DNA of 10,976 bases from Planctomycetaceae bacterium (GTDB taxonomy: Bacteria > Planctomycetota > Phycisphaerae > Phycisphaerales > SM1A02). The notes under the pieces were generated by a model. It made no database searches. It saw nothing but the letters and a program-made list of their open reading frames with translations, and had not been told where the DNA came from. Position numbers and translations under genes: made by a program. Where the stretch lies: positions 1 to 10,976 of the forward strand of contig CANJIC010000051.1 of NCBI GenBank assembly GCA_947474205.1. The letters are read 5' to 3'. This document shows, one piece after another, positions 1 through 6,655 of the stretch; the stretch's first letter is position 1; the number at the start of each line of letters is the position of its first letter.

Positions 1-1078
1 CAAGCATGGGCCAATTTTGCACCGACACATGAAAGCCAAGCGTGGCGACAAGCAACATGAACACGCTCATGGTTACGCATGCGGTGAAGCACGCCAAACT
101 TTTTCCAGCCAGCACGCTGAAGATGGTGCAAGGCGCAAGTAGCAACCGCATGAATGTTCCGCGGCGGCGTTCTTCCGCCATGCCGGCGCCGAACGCGCCA
201 ATGCATCCCACAAATCCCCACACAAGTCCTTGTGGAAATGTCACGGCATATGTGCTTGGTGGCTCGGTTGAATCACTCGCCAGCGTGCTGCTTTGAATTT
301 GAATTGGCAGCGCCAAGAATGGATCAGGTGATGTTGCGGGGGATGGAGTTGATACGGAAACATTTTCATTTTCGGTGTTGTTGCTTGCGGACTTTGTACT
401 TGCGCTTGTATTTGCATTCATAGTGTTGGTTGTGGAGTCGCCATTCACCGAGCCAGCAATTGTTTTGGAATTTTCCGCCGCCGCGGCTTCGCGATTCTGC
501 TGCTTGAAAAGTTCCTGCACGGATTCCAGCACATCGCTGACGCGCTCGCGTTGCTCACTTGTCATGTTTGGATTGAGCGCTAGCGCCAACTTGCTTTGTG
601 CCAACATCTTGCTGTTGATTTTTGGATTGGTGAACATGCGGACAATGGCGCGCATGGCGTGCTCATTTAATTTTCCAACAACAAGACCGCTCTCGGCCTG
701 GCGCGCGGGATCGCAATGAACTTCCACAATCGCGCAGCCACCGGCCATGGCTTTCGCCAGGTCGGCGTCGAATGTCTTTGGAATAATCACGCACGCGGCC
801 ACGCGGCCAAGACGCACGCTTGCGTCAGCTTCGTCGCGGCTGGGAAGTATTCGCACGCTCAGGGTCGAATCTTTTTCAATCGCGTTGGCAAAGTCAGTGG
901 CGGCTGGACCGGCGCTTTCTATCACCACCGCAATCGGAATGCTGCGGCCACTGCCGCCAAAAATACTTCCAAAGAAAATGGCAATAGCCAGCGGGAAAAC
1001 AATCACAAAGAACGCGTTGGTGCGGTCGCGCAGCAAAATGCGCAGGTCTTTGGCGGCAATCGTAAGAATGGCGCGCAT
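1..1078 (-). CDS. ABC-2 type transporter permease (3' end beyond left edge)
   Basis: Membrane subunit of an ABC-2 exporter, partner of the ATPase encoded just upstream. The frame is open from ATG at 1078 to the window edge, giving 359 residues with no stop. The N-terminus (MRAILTIAAKDLRILLRDRT) is the usual cytoplasmic start of ABC-2 permeases, followed by a first membrane helix at about residues 21-41. A long extracytoplasmic domain follows. From about residue 283 comes a second helix and the typical cytoplasmic EERRRGTFMRLLLAP stretch (302-316), then another helix at about 325-347. The remaining helices lie off the window. Within the outer domain, residues about 205-255 are a low-complexity Ser/Thr/Asn-rich linker, probably disordered. 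The start codon overlaps the ATPase stop (TAATG), so translation is likely coupled. The substrate cannot be told; NatB-like, drug and lysophospholipid exporters share this form. The family call is strong and the exact role unknown. Confidence 0.88.
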   Translation of the reverse strand, partial: MRAILTIAAKDLRILLRDRTNAFFVIVFPLAIAIFFGSIFGGSGRSIPIAVVIESAGPAATDFANAIEKDSTLSVRILPSRDEADASVRLGRVAACVIIPKTFDADLAKAMAGGCAIVEVHCDPARQAESGLVVGKLNEHAMRAIVRMFTNPKINSKMLAQSKLALALNPNMTSEQRERVSDVLESVQELFKQQNREAAAAENSKTIAGSVNGDSTTNTMNANTSASTKSASNNTENENVSVSTPSPATSPDPFLALPIQIQSSTLASDSTEPPSTYAVTFPQGLVWGFVGCIGAFGAGMAEERRRGTFMRLLLAPCTIFSVLAGKSLACFTACVTMSVFMLLVATLGFHVSVQNWPML

Positions 1079-1917
1079 TAGTCTCGCAGCCTTTTGCCAG
1101 TCAGCGACAAGAAAACGGTTTCAAGATCGGCGCGCTCCACGCGCAGGCCGGTGACATCGCCAGCTTCAAGCGCGGAGGTCACTTCGCGCAGTGGATCGTT
1201 GGTGGAAATGCGCGTCTCGCCGCCAGGACGCTCAATCATGACAAGCGTTTCTTTGCCGTACTTGGCCAGCAATTCTTCAACGCTGCCGGTCACAAGAACT
1301 TTTCCCTCATCCATAATTCCAACGCGGTCGCAAATTTTCTGCGCCTCCTCCATGTAATGCGTGGTGTACAGAATGGCCGCGCCTTCATTGGCGAGCTCGC
1401 GCACAAGTTCAAGAATATTGGTGCGACTTTGCGGATCAACGCCCGCGGTTGGTTCGTCAAGCAGCAACAGCGGGGGCTTGTGAAAAAATGCCGCGGCTAA
1501 ATTCAGGCGCCGTTGCATTCCGCCGGAATATGTTCCCGCGCGATCATTGGCGCGCGCCGTCAAGCCCACTCTTTCAAGCGCATCGCGCGCGGCGGCGCGT
1601 GGATTGTCCACGCCTTGCAAGCGCGCGAAGAACAAAACATTTTCCTCGCCGGTCAGTTCCTGATAAATGGCCAGAGTTTGCGGCGCCACGCCCACATTTT
1701 TGCGCACCATGTGGTGTGTGGGCGAACCCAACCCCTGATAGGTCACGCTGCCCGCGTCGGGAGTGATCAATCCAATCGCCATGGAAATGGTGGTGCTTTT
1801 GCCCGCGCCATTTGGACCAAGTAGTCCAAATATTTCCCCACGATTCACTCGCAGCGAAAGTCCATCGACGGCCCGAAGCGCGCCAAAGTTTTTCACAAGG
1901 CCATCAAGAACAAGCAT
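1078..1917 (-). CDS. ABC transporter ATP-binding protein (ABC-2/DRA exporter class)
   Basis: ATPase subunit (279 aa) that powers the ABC-2 permease encoded immediately downstream; it would sit on the cytoplasmic face of the inner membrane. All nucleotide-binding motifs are present: Walker A GPNGAGKST at 34-42, Q-loop Gln80, signature YSGGMQRR at 130-137, Walker B LLLLDEPTAGVD at 150-161, and the switch His187 in YTTHYMEEA. The signature YSGGMQRR and the C-terminal ending ADLETVFLSLTGK are typical of the CcmA/NatA/drug-resistance ATPase class. I chose ATG at 1917 because the frame upstream of it lies inside mgtE and reads as non-homologous sequence, whereas MLVLDGLVKNFG is a normal family N-terminus. 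A GTG at 1935 is an in-frame alternative. No clear Shine-Dalgarno is seen. The gene begins 29 nt after the mgtE stop, and its own stop overlaps the permease ATG by one base. Confidence 0.93.
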   Translation of the reverse strand: MLVLDGLVKNFGALRAVDGLSLRVNRGEIFGLLGPNGAGKSTTISMAIGLITPDAGSVTYQGLGSPTHHMVRKNVGVAPQTLAIYQELTGEENVLFFARLQGVDNPRAAARDALERVGLTARANDRAGTYSGGMQRRLNLAAAFFHKPPLLLLDEPTAGVDPQSRTNILELVRELANEGAAILYTTHYMEEAQKICDRVGIMDEGKVLVTGSVEELLAKYGKETLVMIERPGGETRISTNDPLREVTSALEAGDVTGLRVERADLETVFLSLTGKRLRD

Positions 1918-1946
1918 GTGTGCACGATACAGCACGCGCCAAATTT

Positions 1947-3275
1947 TTACAGCAACAGCCAAGTGGCCAGCGCCAGAAACACGCCCATGCTCACCACATC
2001 CGTGGCGGTGGTGAGAAAAATACTTGACGCCGTCGCGGGGTCCGCGCCCAAGCGCTTGAGCGTGGTGGGCACAAGCACTCCGCACATGCCGCTGACCACG
2101 CACGACACAACCATGGCAAGCCACGTCACCAACGCGAGTTCGCCAGGACGGTCGTTGTGTTGAATGGTTGCGAATATGTACATGCCAACCGCCGCTGAAA
2201 TTCCAACCAGCGCGCCGTTGCAAAAACCAACCACCATTTCTTTTATAACCGCGTAGCGCGTTTGCCCGCGCTTGAGTTCATTCAGCGTCATTCCGCGCAA
2301 GGTCACAGCAAGCGCCTGGCAACCTGTGTTGCCAGATTGTCCCGCAAGCACCGGCAGAAACGCGGCTAGTAAAACAATTTTGGTGAGCGTGTGTTCAAAC
2401 ATTCCCACCACTGCCGCCGCCAAGAACGCGGTGAGCAAATTCAACTGCAACCAAGGATGGCGAAATAGCAAACTGCGCCACCATGGCGTGGCCAGTCGTT
2501 CTTCTTTTTCAACACCCACCATGGCGCCAACCTGCGCCGACAAATCAAACGCTTGTTGCTCCAGCAATCGTTGTCCACGGATCAATCCCACAAAGTGGTT
2601 TGATGAGTCGCACACTGGGTAGGCGAAGAATTGGCGCGAGGCCACGGATTGAATGGCATCGGCAATGGACATGTCCGCGCGCAACGCGAACACTTTTGGA
2701 ATCATGATGGATTCAAGCGTGGCCTTGTCATCGGAAAATAAAAGGTCGCGCATCATGAGCACGCCGGTGAGATGGCGCGCGTTGTCAACCACATAGCAGT
2801 AGGTCACGGGCTCGGTCTTCACAAGTTCGCGCAGAAGTTCCACGGTTTCGCCAACCGTTTGCGTCTTTGCAAAGAAACCAATCGGCGGCTCCATGCTGCG
2901 GCCAACCGTGTCCTCATCAAACTCGGTGTTGATCTTCCATTGGCGTGCAAGTTCAGGCGAAACAGATCGCTCCAACGCGGCGCGGCGATCCGCGTCCATG
3001 GCTTCAAGAATGGGCTGCATTTCGCCCTCTTCCAAAATAGCCACGGCCTCGGCCGCGACGGCGTCGGAAGATTGCTCCAAACTGTCGGCCGCGGTTTCTG
3101 GATCAAGTGTTTGCAACTCCGCGGCCAAATCCGCGGCGGCTTGCGTTGGTTGCTCATCATGTTCAATTGTTGGACCCGCAGTTGGATCGCCGTGATGTGA
3201 CAAGTGGTCATTCGAATGTGAATTCGAATGATCATTCGTGTTGTCATTCATGTCTTGATCCATCTCGTCCTGCAT
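1947..3275 (-). CDS. mgtE: MgtE-family magnesium transporter with His-rich N-terminus
   Basis: Inner-membrane Mg2+ channel/transporter of the MgtE family, 442 aa, close to the usual length. Domain order: a polar His/Asp/Asn-rich extension (residues 1-45), a short helical MgtE N domain (about 45-125), a CBS pair (about 126-255), a plug-helix region around 255-275, then about five membrane helices (275-442). The pore signature LPVLAGQSGNTGCQALAV (307-324) and the ADPATASSIFLTTATDVVS stretch (411-429) match the family; Asp426 corresponds to the conserved pore aspartate. In characterised members the CBS and N domains sense cytosolic Mg2+ and gate the pore. The N-terminal extension carries His16, 20, 24, 27, 28 and 39 and is built from 4-residue repeats (see the repeat entry). 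The start could instead be Met5 (ATG at 3263), which has an AGGA 4 nt upstream; nothing Shine-Dalgarno-like precedes ATG 3275. The gene lies 95 nt after the HAD phosphatase stop and 29 nt before the ABC ATPase gene. Confidence 0.95.
   Translation of the reverse strand: MQDEMDQDMNDNTNDHSNSHSNDHLSHHGDPTAGPTIEHDEQPTQAAADLAAELQTLDPETAADSLEQSSDAVAAEAVAILEEGEMQPILEAMDADRRAALERSVSPELARQWKINTEFDEDTVGRSMEPPIGFFAKTQTVGETVELLRELVKTEPVTYCYVVDNARHLTGVLMMRDLLFSDDKATLESIMIPKVFALRADMSIADAIQSVASRQFFAYPVCDSSNHFVGLIRGQRLLEQQAFDLSAQVGAMVGVEKEERLATPWWRSLLFRHPWLQLNLLTAFLAAAVVGMFEHTLTKIVLLAAFLPVLAGQSGNTGCQALAVTLRGMTLNELKRGQTRYAVIKEMVVGFCNGALVGISAAVGMYIFATIQHNDRPGELALVTWLAMVVSCVVSGMCGVLVPTTLKRLGADPATASSIFLTTATDVVSMGVFLALATWLLL
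3210..3257. repeat. 12-bp tandem repeat inside the mgtE N-terminus
   Basis: On the plus strand four 12-base units follow one another: ATTCGAATGTGA, ATTCGAATGATC, ATTCGTGTTGTC, ATTCATGTCTTG. The period equals four codons, so on the coding strand the array writes tetrapeptides of the (D/S)-H-S-N kind (DNTN, DHSN, SHSN, DHLS). The units also make nested palindromes, for example CATTCGAATG (3209-3218) and CGAATGATCATTCG (3225-3238). The repeat lies wholly within the coding frame. Confidence 0.8.
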
Positions 3276-3370
3276 GGCGATTGCAGTCTAGTGTGCAAAA
3301 CGCAAGGCGCGAGATGATTCATTCAGAAGAGGCGCACAAAAATAAATCGTGGCGATGTCCCGATGCACGG

Positions 3371-4063
3371 CTAGGTAAGGCATTCCTGAAGCGAGGCAAG
3401 CAAGCCTTCAAAGTGCGGCGCCACAATGTCGGCGTTGGCCACCACAGCGGGGCGAACAACGCTTTCCGTCCACGCCACAAAATAGTCACATGCGCCGTCG
3501 CGGCGAACTTCAAAGTCGGTAATGCCGTCGCCAATCATGATGCGCGGCGGCGCGCAACCAAGCGATGCGGCCGCGCGCGCCTTAGAGCCAACCGTGGCGC
3601 AGCGTGAAGTTGGATCCAGCCGCAAAATCCCATCGGCATCGGCCAACAAACGATTGGCGTTCACGTGGTCGGTGCGCAAGCCAAGCGTGGACACAACTGG
3701 ATCAATCCACTCATGAAAGCCGCTGGAAATAATCCAAATTTGGTCGCGCATGTTTTTCAACAGCGCGGCGTGCCGCAGCAAAGACGGACTCACTTGTTGC
3801 TGAAGTCGCTCTACCAATGGCGCAATCATGTGCGCGCGAATCTGCAGCATGTCCATGCGTTGGCGCAAACTTTCATCAATGGGCATTGCGCCTTCCATGC
3901 CAGCGTTGGTGATGGCGTGAATGGTTGCCACGCGCGCGGCGCGGTCTGGCGCGTTTGCTAGCGCGATCTGCGCCAACTCATCAATCGCTTCGCCACTGAC
4001 AATGGTGCTGTCAAAGTCAAAGAACAACGACGCGGATTTGAGATATGCGGGAACGTTGTTCAT
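3371..4063 (-). CDS. HAD-IB phosphatase, phosphoserine phosphatase-like
   Basis: Cytoplasmic haloacid-dehalogenase-superfamily phosphatase (230 aa). All four HAD motifs are intact: motif I FFDFDST at 14-20, with nucleophile Asp16 and acid/base Asp18; motif II IISSG at 111-115; Lys161 in VGSKARA; and motif III IGDGITD at 177-183. Glu25 after motif I and the GMEGAMPIDESLRQR stretch (55-69) follow the SerB pattern (cap-domain substrate residues), so dephosphorylation of phosphoserine in serine synthesis is the best guess. Other HAD-IB phosphatases with a small metabolite substrate are possible. The start is ATG 4063, which overlaps the stop of the upstream DUF486 gene as ATGA; reading further upstream only enters that gene in another frame. 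No serA or serC lies nearby to support the serine role. Confidence 0.85.
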   Translation of the reverse strand: MNNVPAYLKSASLFFDFDSTIVSGEAIDELAQIALANAPDRAARVATIHAITNAGMEGAMPIDESLRQRMDMLQIRAHMIAPLVERLQQQVSPSLLRHAALLKNMRDQIWIISSGFHEWIDPVVSTLGLRTDHVNANRLLADADGILRLDPTSRCATVGSKARAAASLGCAPPRIMIGDGITDFEVRRDGACDYFVAWTESVVRPAVVANADIVAPHFEGLLASLQECLT

Positions 4064-4419
4064 GCTGGGTGTTTGATGTCGGTGAACATGAACCACGCCG
4101 CCGCCACCATGCACAATGACGCGTACACGAAATTGATCGACAGGCGTTCCTTCATATACACCACCGCGAACGCCGCGAACACGCTCATGCTGAGAATTTC
4201 TTGCAGCACTTTCAGTTGTTGCAATGACAAGCCGGCCTGTTGAAAGCCAATTCGATTGGCAGGAACTTGCAGGCAATATTCAAAGAGCGCCACCACCCAG
4301 CTGAGAATAATGACAAACCAAAGCGGCTTGTCCTTGAAGTCGCGCAAGTGGCCGTACCACGCGTAGGTCATGAACAGGTTTGAGCCAATCAACAGCAGTG
4401 TTGTCCAGAGGATTATCAT
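4060..4419 (-). CDS. DUF486 family four-helix membrane protein (DMT-like)
   Basis: Small integral membrane protein (119 aa) of the DUF486 family (COG3169), often labelled 'DMT family protein'. Its molecular function is not established. Four hydrophobic segments are visible: about residues 1-20, 32-54, 69-90 and 95-114. The family's hallmark residues are present: FMTYAWYGHL, then SWVVALFEYCLQVPANRIGF, then the LKVLQEILSM helix. The size and four-helix layout recall half-size drug/metabolite transporters such as EmrE, but that does not prove transport. I chose ATG 4419, which begins directly with the first helix. An upstream in-frame ATG at 4479 would add 20 unrelated residues and falls in the terminator of the preceding gene. 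The stop overlaps the start of the HAD phosphatase (ATGA), so the two are probably translated together. Confidence 0.88.
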   Translation of the reverse strand: MIILWTTLLLIGSNLFMTYAWYGHLRDFKDKPLWFVIILSWVVALFEYCLQVPANRIGFQQAGLSLQQLKVLQEILSMSVFAAFAVVYMKERLSINFVYASLCMVAAAWFMFTDIKHPA

Positions 4420-4477
4420 GGCGCGAGCATAGAACGGAAGGCAAAGTTTGGGCGTGATGCTGGCATCTGTTGACGGC

Positions 4478-4506
4478 AAAAAAACGCCTTGATTTTATTC
4501 AAGGCG
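4478..4506 (-). terminator. Intrinsic terminator of the lipoprotein gene
   Basis: On the minus strand a perfect 8-bp stem CGCCTTGA / TCAAGGCG with a 6-nt loop (ATAAAA) is followed directly by seven T residues. It lies 48 nt after the lipoprotein stop at 4555 and before the DUF486 start at 4419. It therefore separates the two units and argues against a DUF486 start at 4479. Confidence 0.9.
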
Positions 4507-4554
4507 ATGCGAGATTCAGGATTCAATTTGATCGAGTCAGATCAACACATGCAA

Positions 4555-5061
4555 TTAAGGCTTCACAATTGGATACGGACTCAGTGGACTTGGTTCGTCA
4601 ATCAACCACCATCGATTCCAATCGTCCACCACGCCGCGCAAATTCTGTTGTTCATTTGCGTTGTTGCGCAAGTACAATTCTGGATTGGTGTTGACGGTGC
4701 TGTACATCTCAGGCGACATTGACTTCGCTAAAATTTCTGGGCTTGTGAGCATTTCATTATTGCACAAGGTGTTCATCTCGCGGCTACGTTCAGCGATTGA
4801 TGACTCTGTCAATTCGGGCTTGCCGCCCGCGGGCGTGGCGCGCGATTGGGCAATTTCATTTTTCAAATCAAAGAGCAACTCCACGGTGGTCGAGTTGAGA
4901 TATTTCAAGTGGCTATCACCAGGAGATAGCGCCAACCAATCCGCTGGAAGCAGTTTTTTGTCCGCGTCCAATGGATAAGAAGTACTTTGTTGGGGCGATG
5001 GGCAACCCAAAAGTATGGAGCAAGTTAGAAGTCCGCAAAGAAGGGTCAAATTCTGGCGCAA
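4555..5061 (-). CDS. Small lipoprotein of unknown function, TTG start
   Basis: I do not recognise this protein by family. It would be 168 aa and begins with a lipoprotein signal: positively charged RQN, a hydrophobic core, and the lipobox LLGC with acylated Cys20, followed by PSPQQS. The mature part is hydrophilic, with no further membrane segment, and ends in WNRWWLIDEPSPLSPYPIVKP. The TTG at 5061 is chosen over the in-frame ATG at 5100. TTG has a strong AGGAG (5074-5070) 8 nt upstream and gives a signal peptide of normal length. The ATG lies within the putative extended -10 box, so it would not be transcribed, and it would add 13 polar residues before the signal. The gene stands alone: divergent from fumC and closed by its own terminator. 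It is probably exported and anchored in the envelope; the role is unknown. Confidence 0.82.
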   Translation of the reverse strand: MRQNLTLLCGLLTCSILLGCPSPQQSTSYPLDADKKLLPADWLALSPGDSHLKYLNSTTVELLFDLKNEIAQSRATPAGGKPELTESSIAERSREMNTLCNNEMLTSPEILAKSMSPEMYSTVNTNPELYLRNNANEQQNLRGVVDDWNRWWLIDEPSPLSPYPIVKP

Positions 5062-5069
5062 GGGTCTAT

Positions 5070-5074
5070 CTCCT
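5070..5074 (-). promoter_or_regulatory. Shine-Dalgarno site deciding a TTG start
   Basis: AGGAG on the minus strand, 8 nt before TTG 5061. It is one of the best ribosome sites in the window and fixes the start of the lipoprotein gene. Confidence 0.8.
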
Positions 5075-5090
5075 AAAAGGGTGATGTGGC

Positions 5091-5099
5091 AATATATCA
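5091..5099 (-). promoter_or_regulatory. Extended -10 promoter of the lipoprotein gene (candidate)
   Basis: The minus strand reads TGATATATT, an extended -10 element (TG-N-TATATT, five of six matches to TATAAT). The -35 region about 17-18 nt upstream is poor (GCGAAG/TGCGAA), which extended -10 promoters can tolerate. Transcription would begin near 5084, about 23 nt before the TTG start. This is a sequence-pattern inference only. Confidence 0.5.
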
Positions 5100-5162
5100 C
5101 GGATCACGGAGGACTTCGCAGGGCATTACACTCTGTGGACAAATTTTTCTGGAGAGCAACAC

Positions 5163-6581
5163 ATGTCTAAAAACACCGACAAAAACCTTGAAAAAATCGC
5201 TACCCGCACCGAGACTGACGCCATGGGCGCCATTGAAGTTCCCGCCCACCATTATTGGGGCGCCCAGACCGAGCGCTCCATTCACCACTTTCCATTTGGC
5301 GATGTCATGCCGCTTCCAATTGTGCATGCGTTTGGTTTGCTCAAGGCCGCGTGCGCGCAGGCCAACAATGAAATTGGCGGGCTCTCGGATGAATTGTGCG
5401 CGCTGATTGTTGGCGCGGCGCAGGAGGTTTCTTCCGGCAAACTTGACGGCGAGTTTCCATTGAAGGTGTGGCAGACCGGTTCGGGCACGCAGTCCAACAT
5501 GAATGTGAACGAGGTGATTTCCAACCGCGCCATTGAATTGACTGGCGGCGCGCGCGGCAGCAAGAAGCCGGTGCATCCGAATGATCACGTGAATTTGTCG
5601 CAGTCCAGCAATGACACTTTTCCAACCGCCATGCACATTGCGGCGGCCATGGAAATTGAGCGCGCGGTGTTGCCGGCTGTTGTGAAGTTGCGCGACGCGC
5701 TGCATGCCAAGGCCGTGGAATTTTCCGGCGTTGTGAAAGTGGGGCGCACGCATTTGCAAGACGCGGTGCCGCTGACATTGGGCCAGGAATTTTCCGGCTA
5801 TGTGGCGCAACTTGATTACGCCATTGGTTGCTTGAAGGAAAGTTTGCCGGGCGTGCGCGACTTGGCCATTGGCGGTACCGCTGTGGGCACGGGCTTGAAC
5901 GCGCCCAAAGGTTTTGGCGAGTTGGTGGCCAAGAAACTTGCGGCGCACACAAAGATTCCATTCACCAGCGCCAAGAATAAATTCGCCGCGCTTGCTGGGC
6001 ATGAGGCCATGACGCAGGCGCACGGCGCGCTTGCAGTGCTGGCTACTTCGCTTATGAAGATTGCAAATGATGTGCGCTGGTTGGCAAGCGGTCCGCGCTG
6101 CGGCATTGGCGAACTTTCTATTCCAGAGAACGAGCCCGGCAGCAGCATTATGCCGGGTAAGGTGAATCCAACTCAAAGTGAAAGCATGACCATGGTGTGC
6201 GTGCAAGTGTTTGGCAACAATGCCGCGGTGCAATTTGCGGCCAGTCAAGGCAATTTTGAATTGAACGTGTTCAAGCCAGTCATTGCGCTGAACGTGTTGC
6301 ACTCATGCGAGTTGATCACGGGCACGTGCCACGCCTTCCGCGAATTCTGCGTTGAAGGAATTGTGGTGAACGCTGATCGCGTGGCGCAATTGCTGCGGGA
6401 AAGTCTGATGTTGGTCACGGCGCTCACGCCGCACATTGGTTACGACAAATCAAGTTCAATCGCAAAGCATGCGCACCACAAGCGGTTGACATTGAAGCAG
6501 GCCGCAATGGAGCTTGGACATATTGATGAGGCGACTTTTGACAAGGTCATGAAGCCCGAGAGCATGACTGGGCCCATTTGA
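5163..6581 (+). CDS. fumC: Class II fumarate hydratase
   Basis: Cytoplasmic TCA-cycle enzyme that reversibly hydrates fumarate to L-malate; class II fumarases are iron-independent homotetramers. The length of 472 aa is normal for FumC. Visible motifs are [13 protein letters not shown] (106-118), [14 protein letters not shown] (138-151), [16 protein letters not shown] (194-209, with His197 as the catalytic-site histidine), and the superfamily signature [15 protein letters not shown] (326-340, with catalytic Ser327). The signature wording, together with [12 protein letters not shown] (271-282), separates it from aspartase and argininosuccinate lyase. ATG 5163 is supported by GGAG 8 nt upstream (5151-5154). 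Starting there adds about 20 residues before the conserved [19 protein letters not shown] 5223 is a weaker alternative. It is transcribed divergently from the lipoprotein gene, and 74 nt separate it from the SDR gene, so co-transcription is possible but not shown. Confidence 0.97.
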   Translation: MSKNTDKNLEKIATRTETDAMGAIEVPAHHYWGAQTERSIHHFPFGDVMPLPIVHAFGLLKAACAQANNEIGGLSDELCALIVGAAQEVSSGKLDGEFPLKVWQTGSGTQSNMNVNEVISNRAIELTGGARGSKKPVHPNDHVNLSQSSNDTFPTAMHIAAAMEIERAVLPAVVKLRDALHAKAVEFSGVVKVGRTHLQDAVPLTLGQEFSGYVAQLDYAIGCLKESLPGVRDLAIGGTAVGTGLNAPKGFGELVAKKLAAHTKIPFTSAKNKFAALAGHEAMTQAHGALAVLATSLMKIANDVRWLASGPRCGIGELSIPENEPGSSIMPGKVNPTQSESMTMVCVQVFGNNAAVQFAASQGNFELNVFKPVIALNVLHSCELITGTCHAFREFCVEGIVVNADRVAQLLRESLMLVTALTPHIGYDKSSSIAKHAHHKRLTLKQAAMELGHIDEATFDKVMKPESMTGPI

Positions 6582-6655
6582 CTTGGAGCGGCGCGACCCA
6601 TGCGCGCGTTTGTGTGTGGCGTGATTTTGTCGGTGTGTGAAAGTTGTAGGCGTGA

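Noticed and set aside
1918..2223. N-terminal extension of the ABC ATPase to an ATG at 2223
   Set aside because: Those about 100 codons overlap the C-terminal membrane part of mgtE in another frame and read as composition-biased sequence. The ATPase fold begins normally at ATG 1917.
3276..3370. Mg2+ riboswitch leader before mgtE
   Set aside because: The gap is only 95 nt and I could find no stable multi-helix structure in it. M-box type leaders are longer.
5100..5150. sigma70-type promoter for fumC
   Set aside because: TACACT at 5127-5132 is a passable -10 but has no acceptable -35 at the right distance, so I cannot support it.
5097..6302. 401-residue open frame on the minus strand opposite fumC
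   Set aside because: It is the antisense shadow of a fully recognisable class II fumarase. Its translation is rich in His, Arg and Asn with no family features.
6591..6607. Possible terminator after fumC (GCGCG/CGCGC stem, 7-nt loop)
   Set aside because: The stem is only 5 bp and is followed by GTTTGTGTGT rather than a T run. GCGC words are common throughout the window, so chance pairing is likely.
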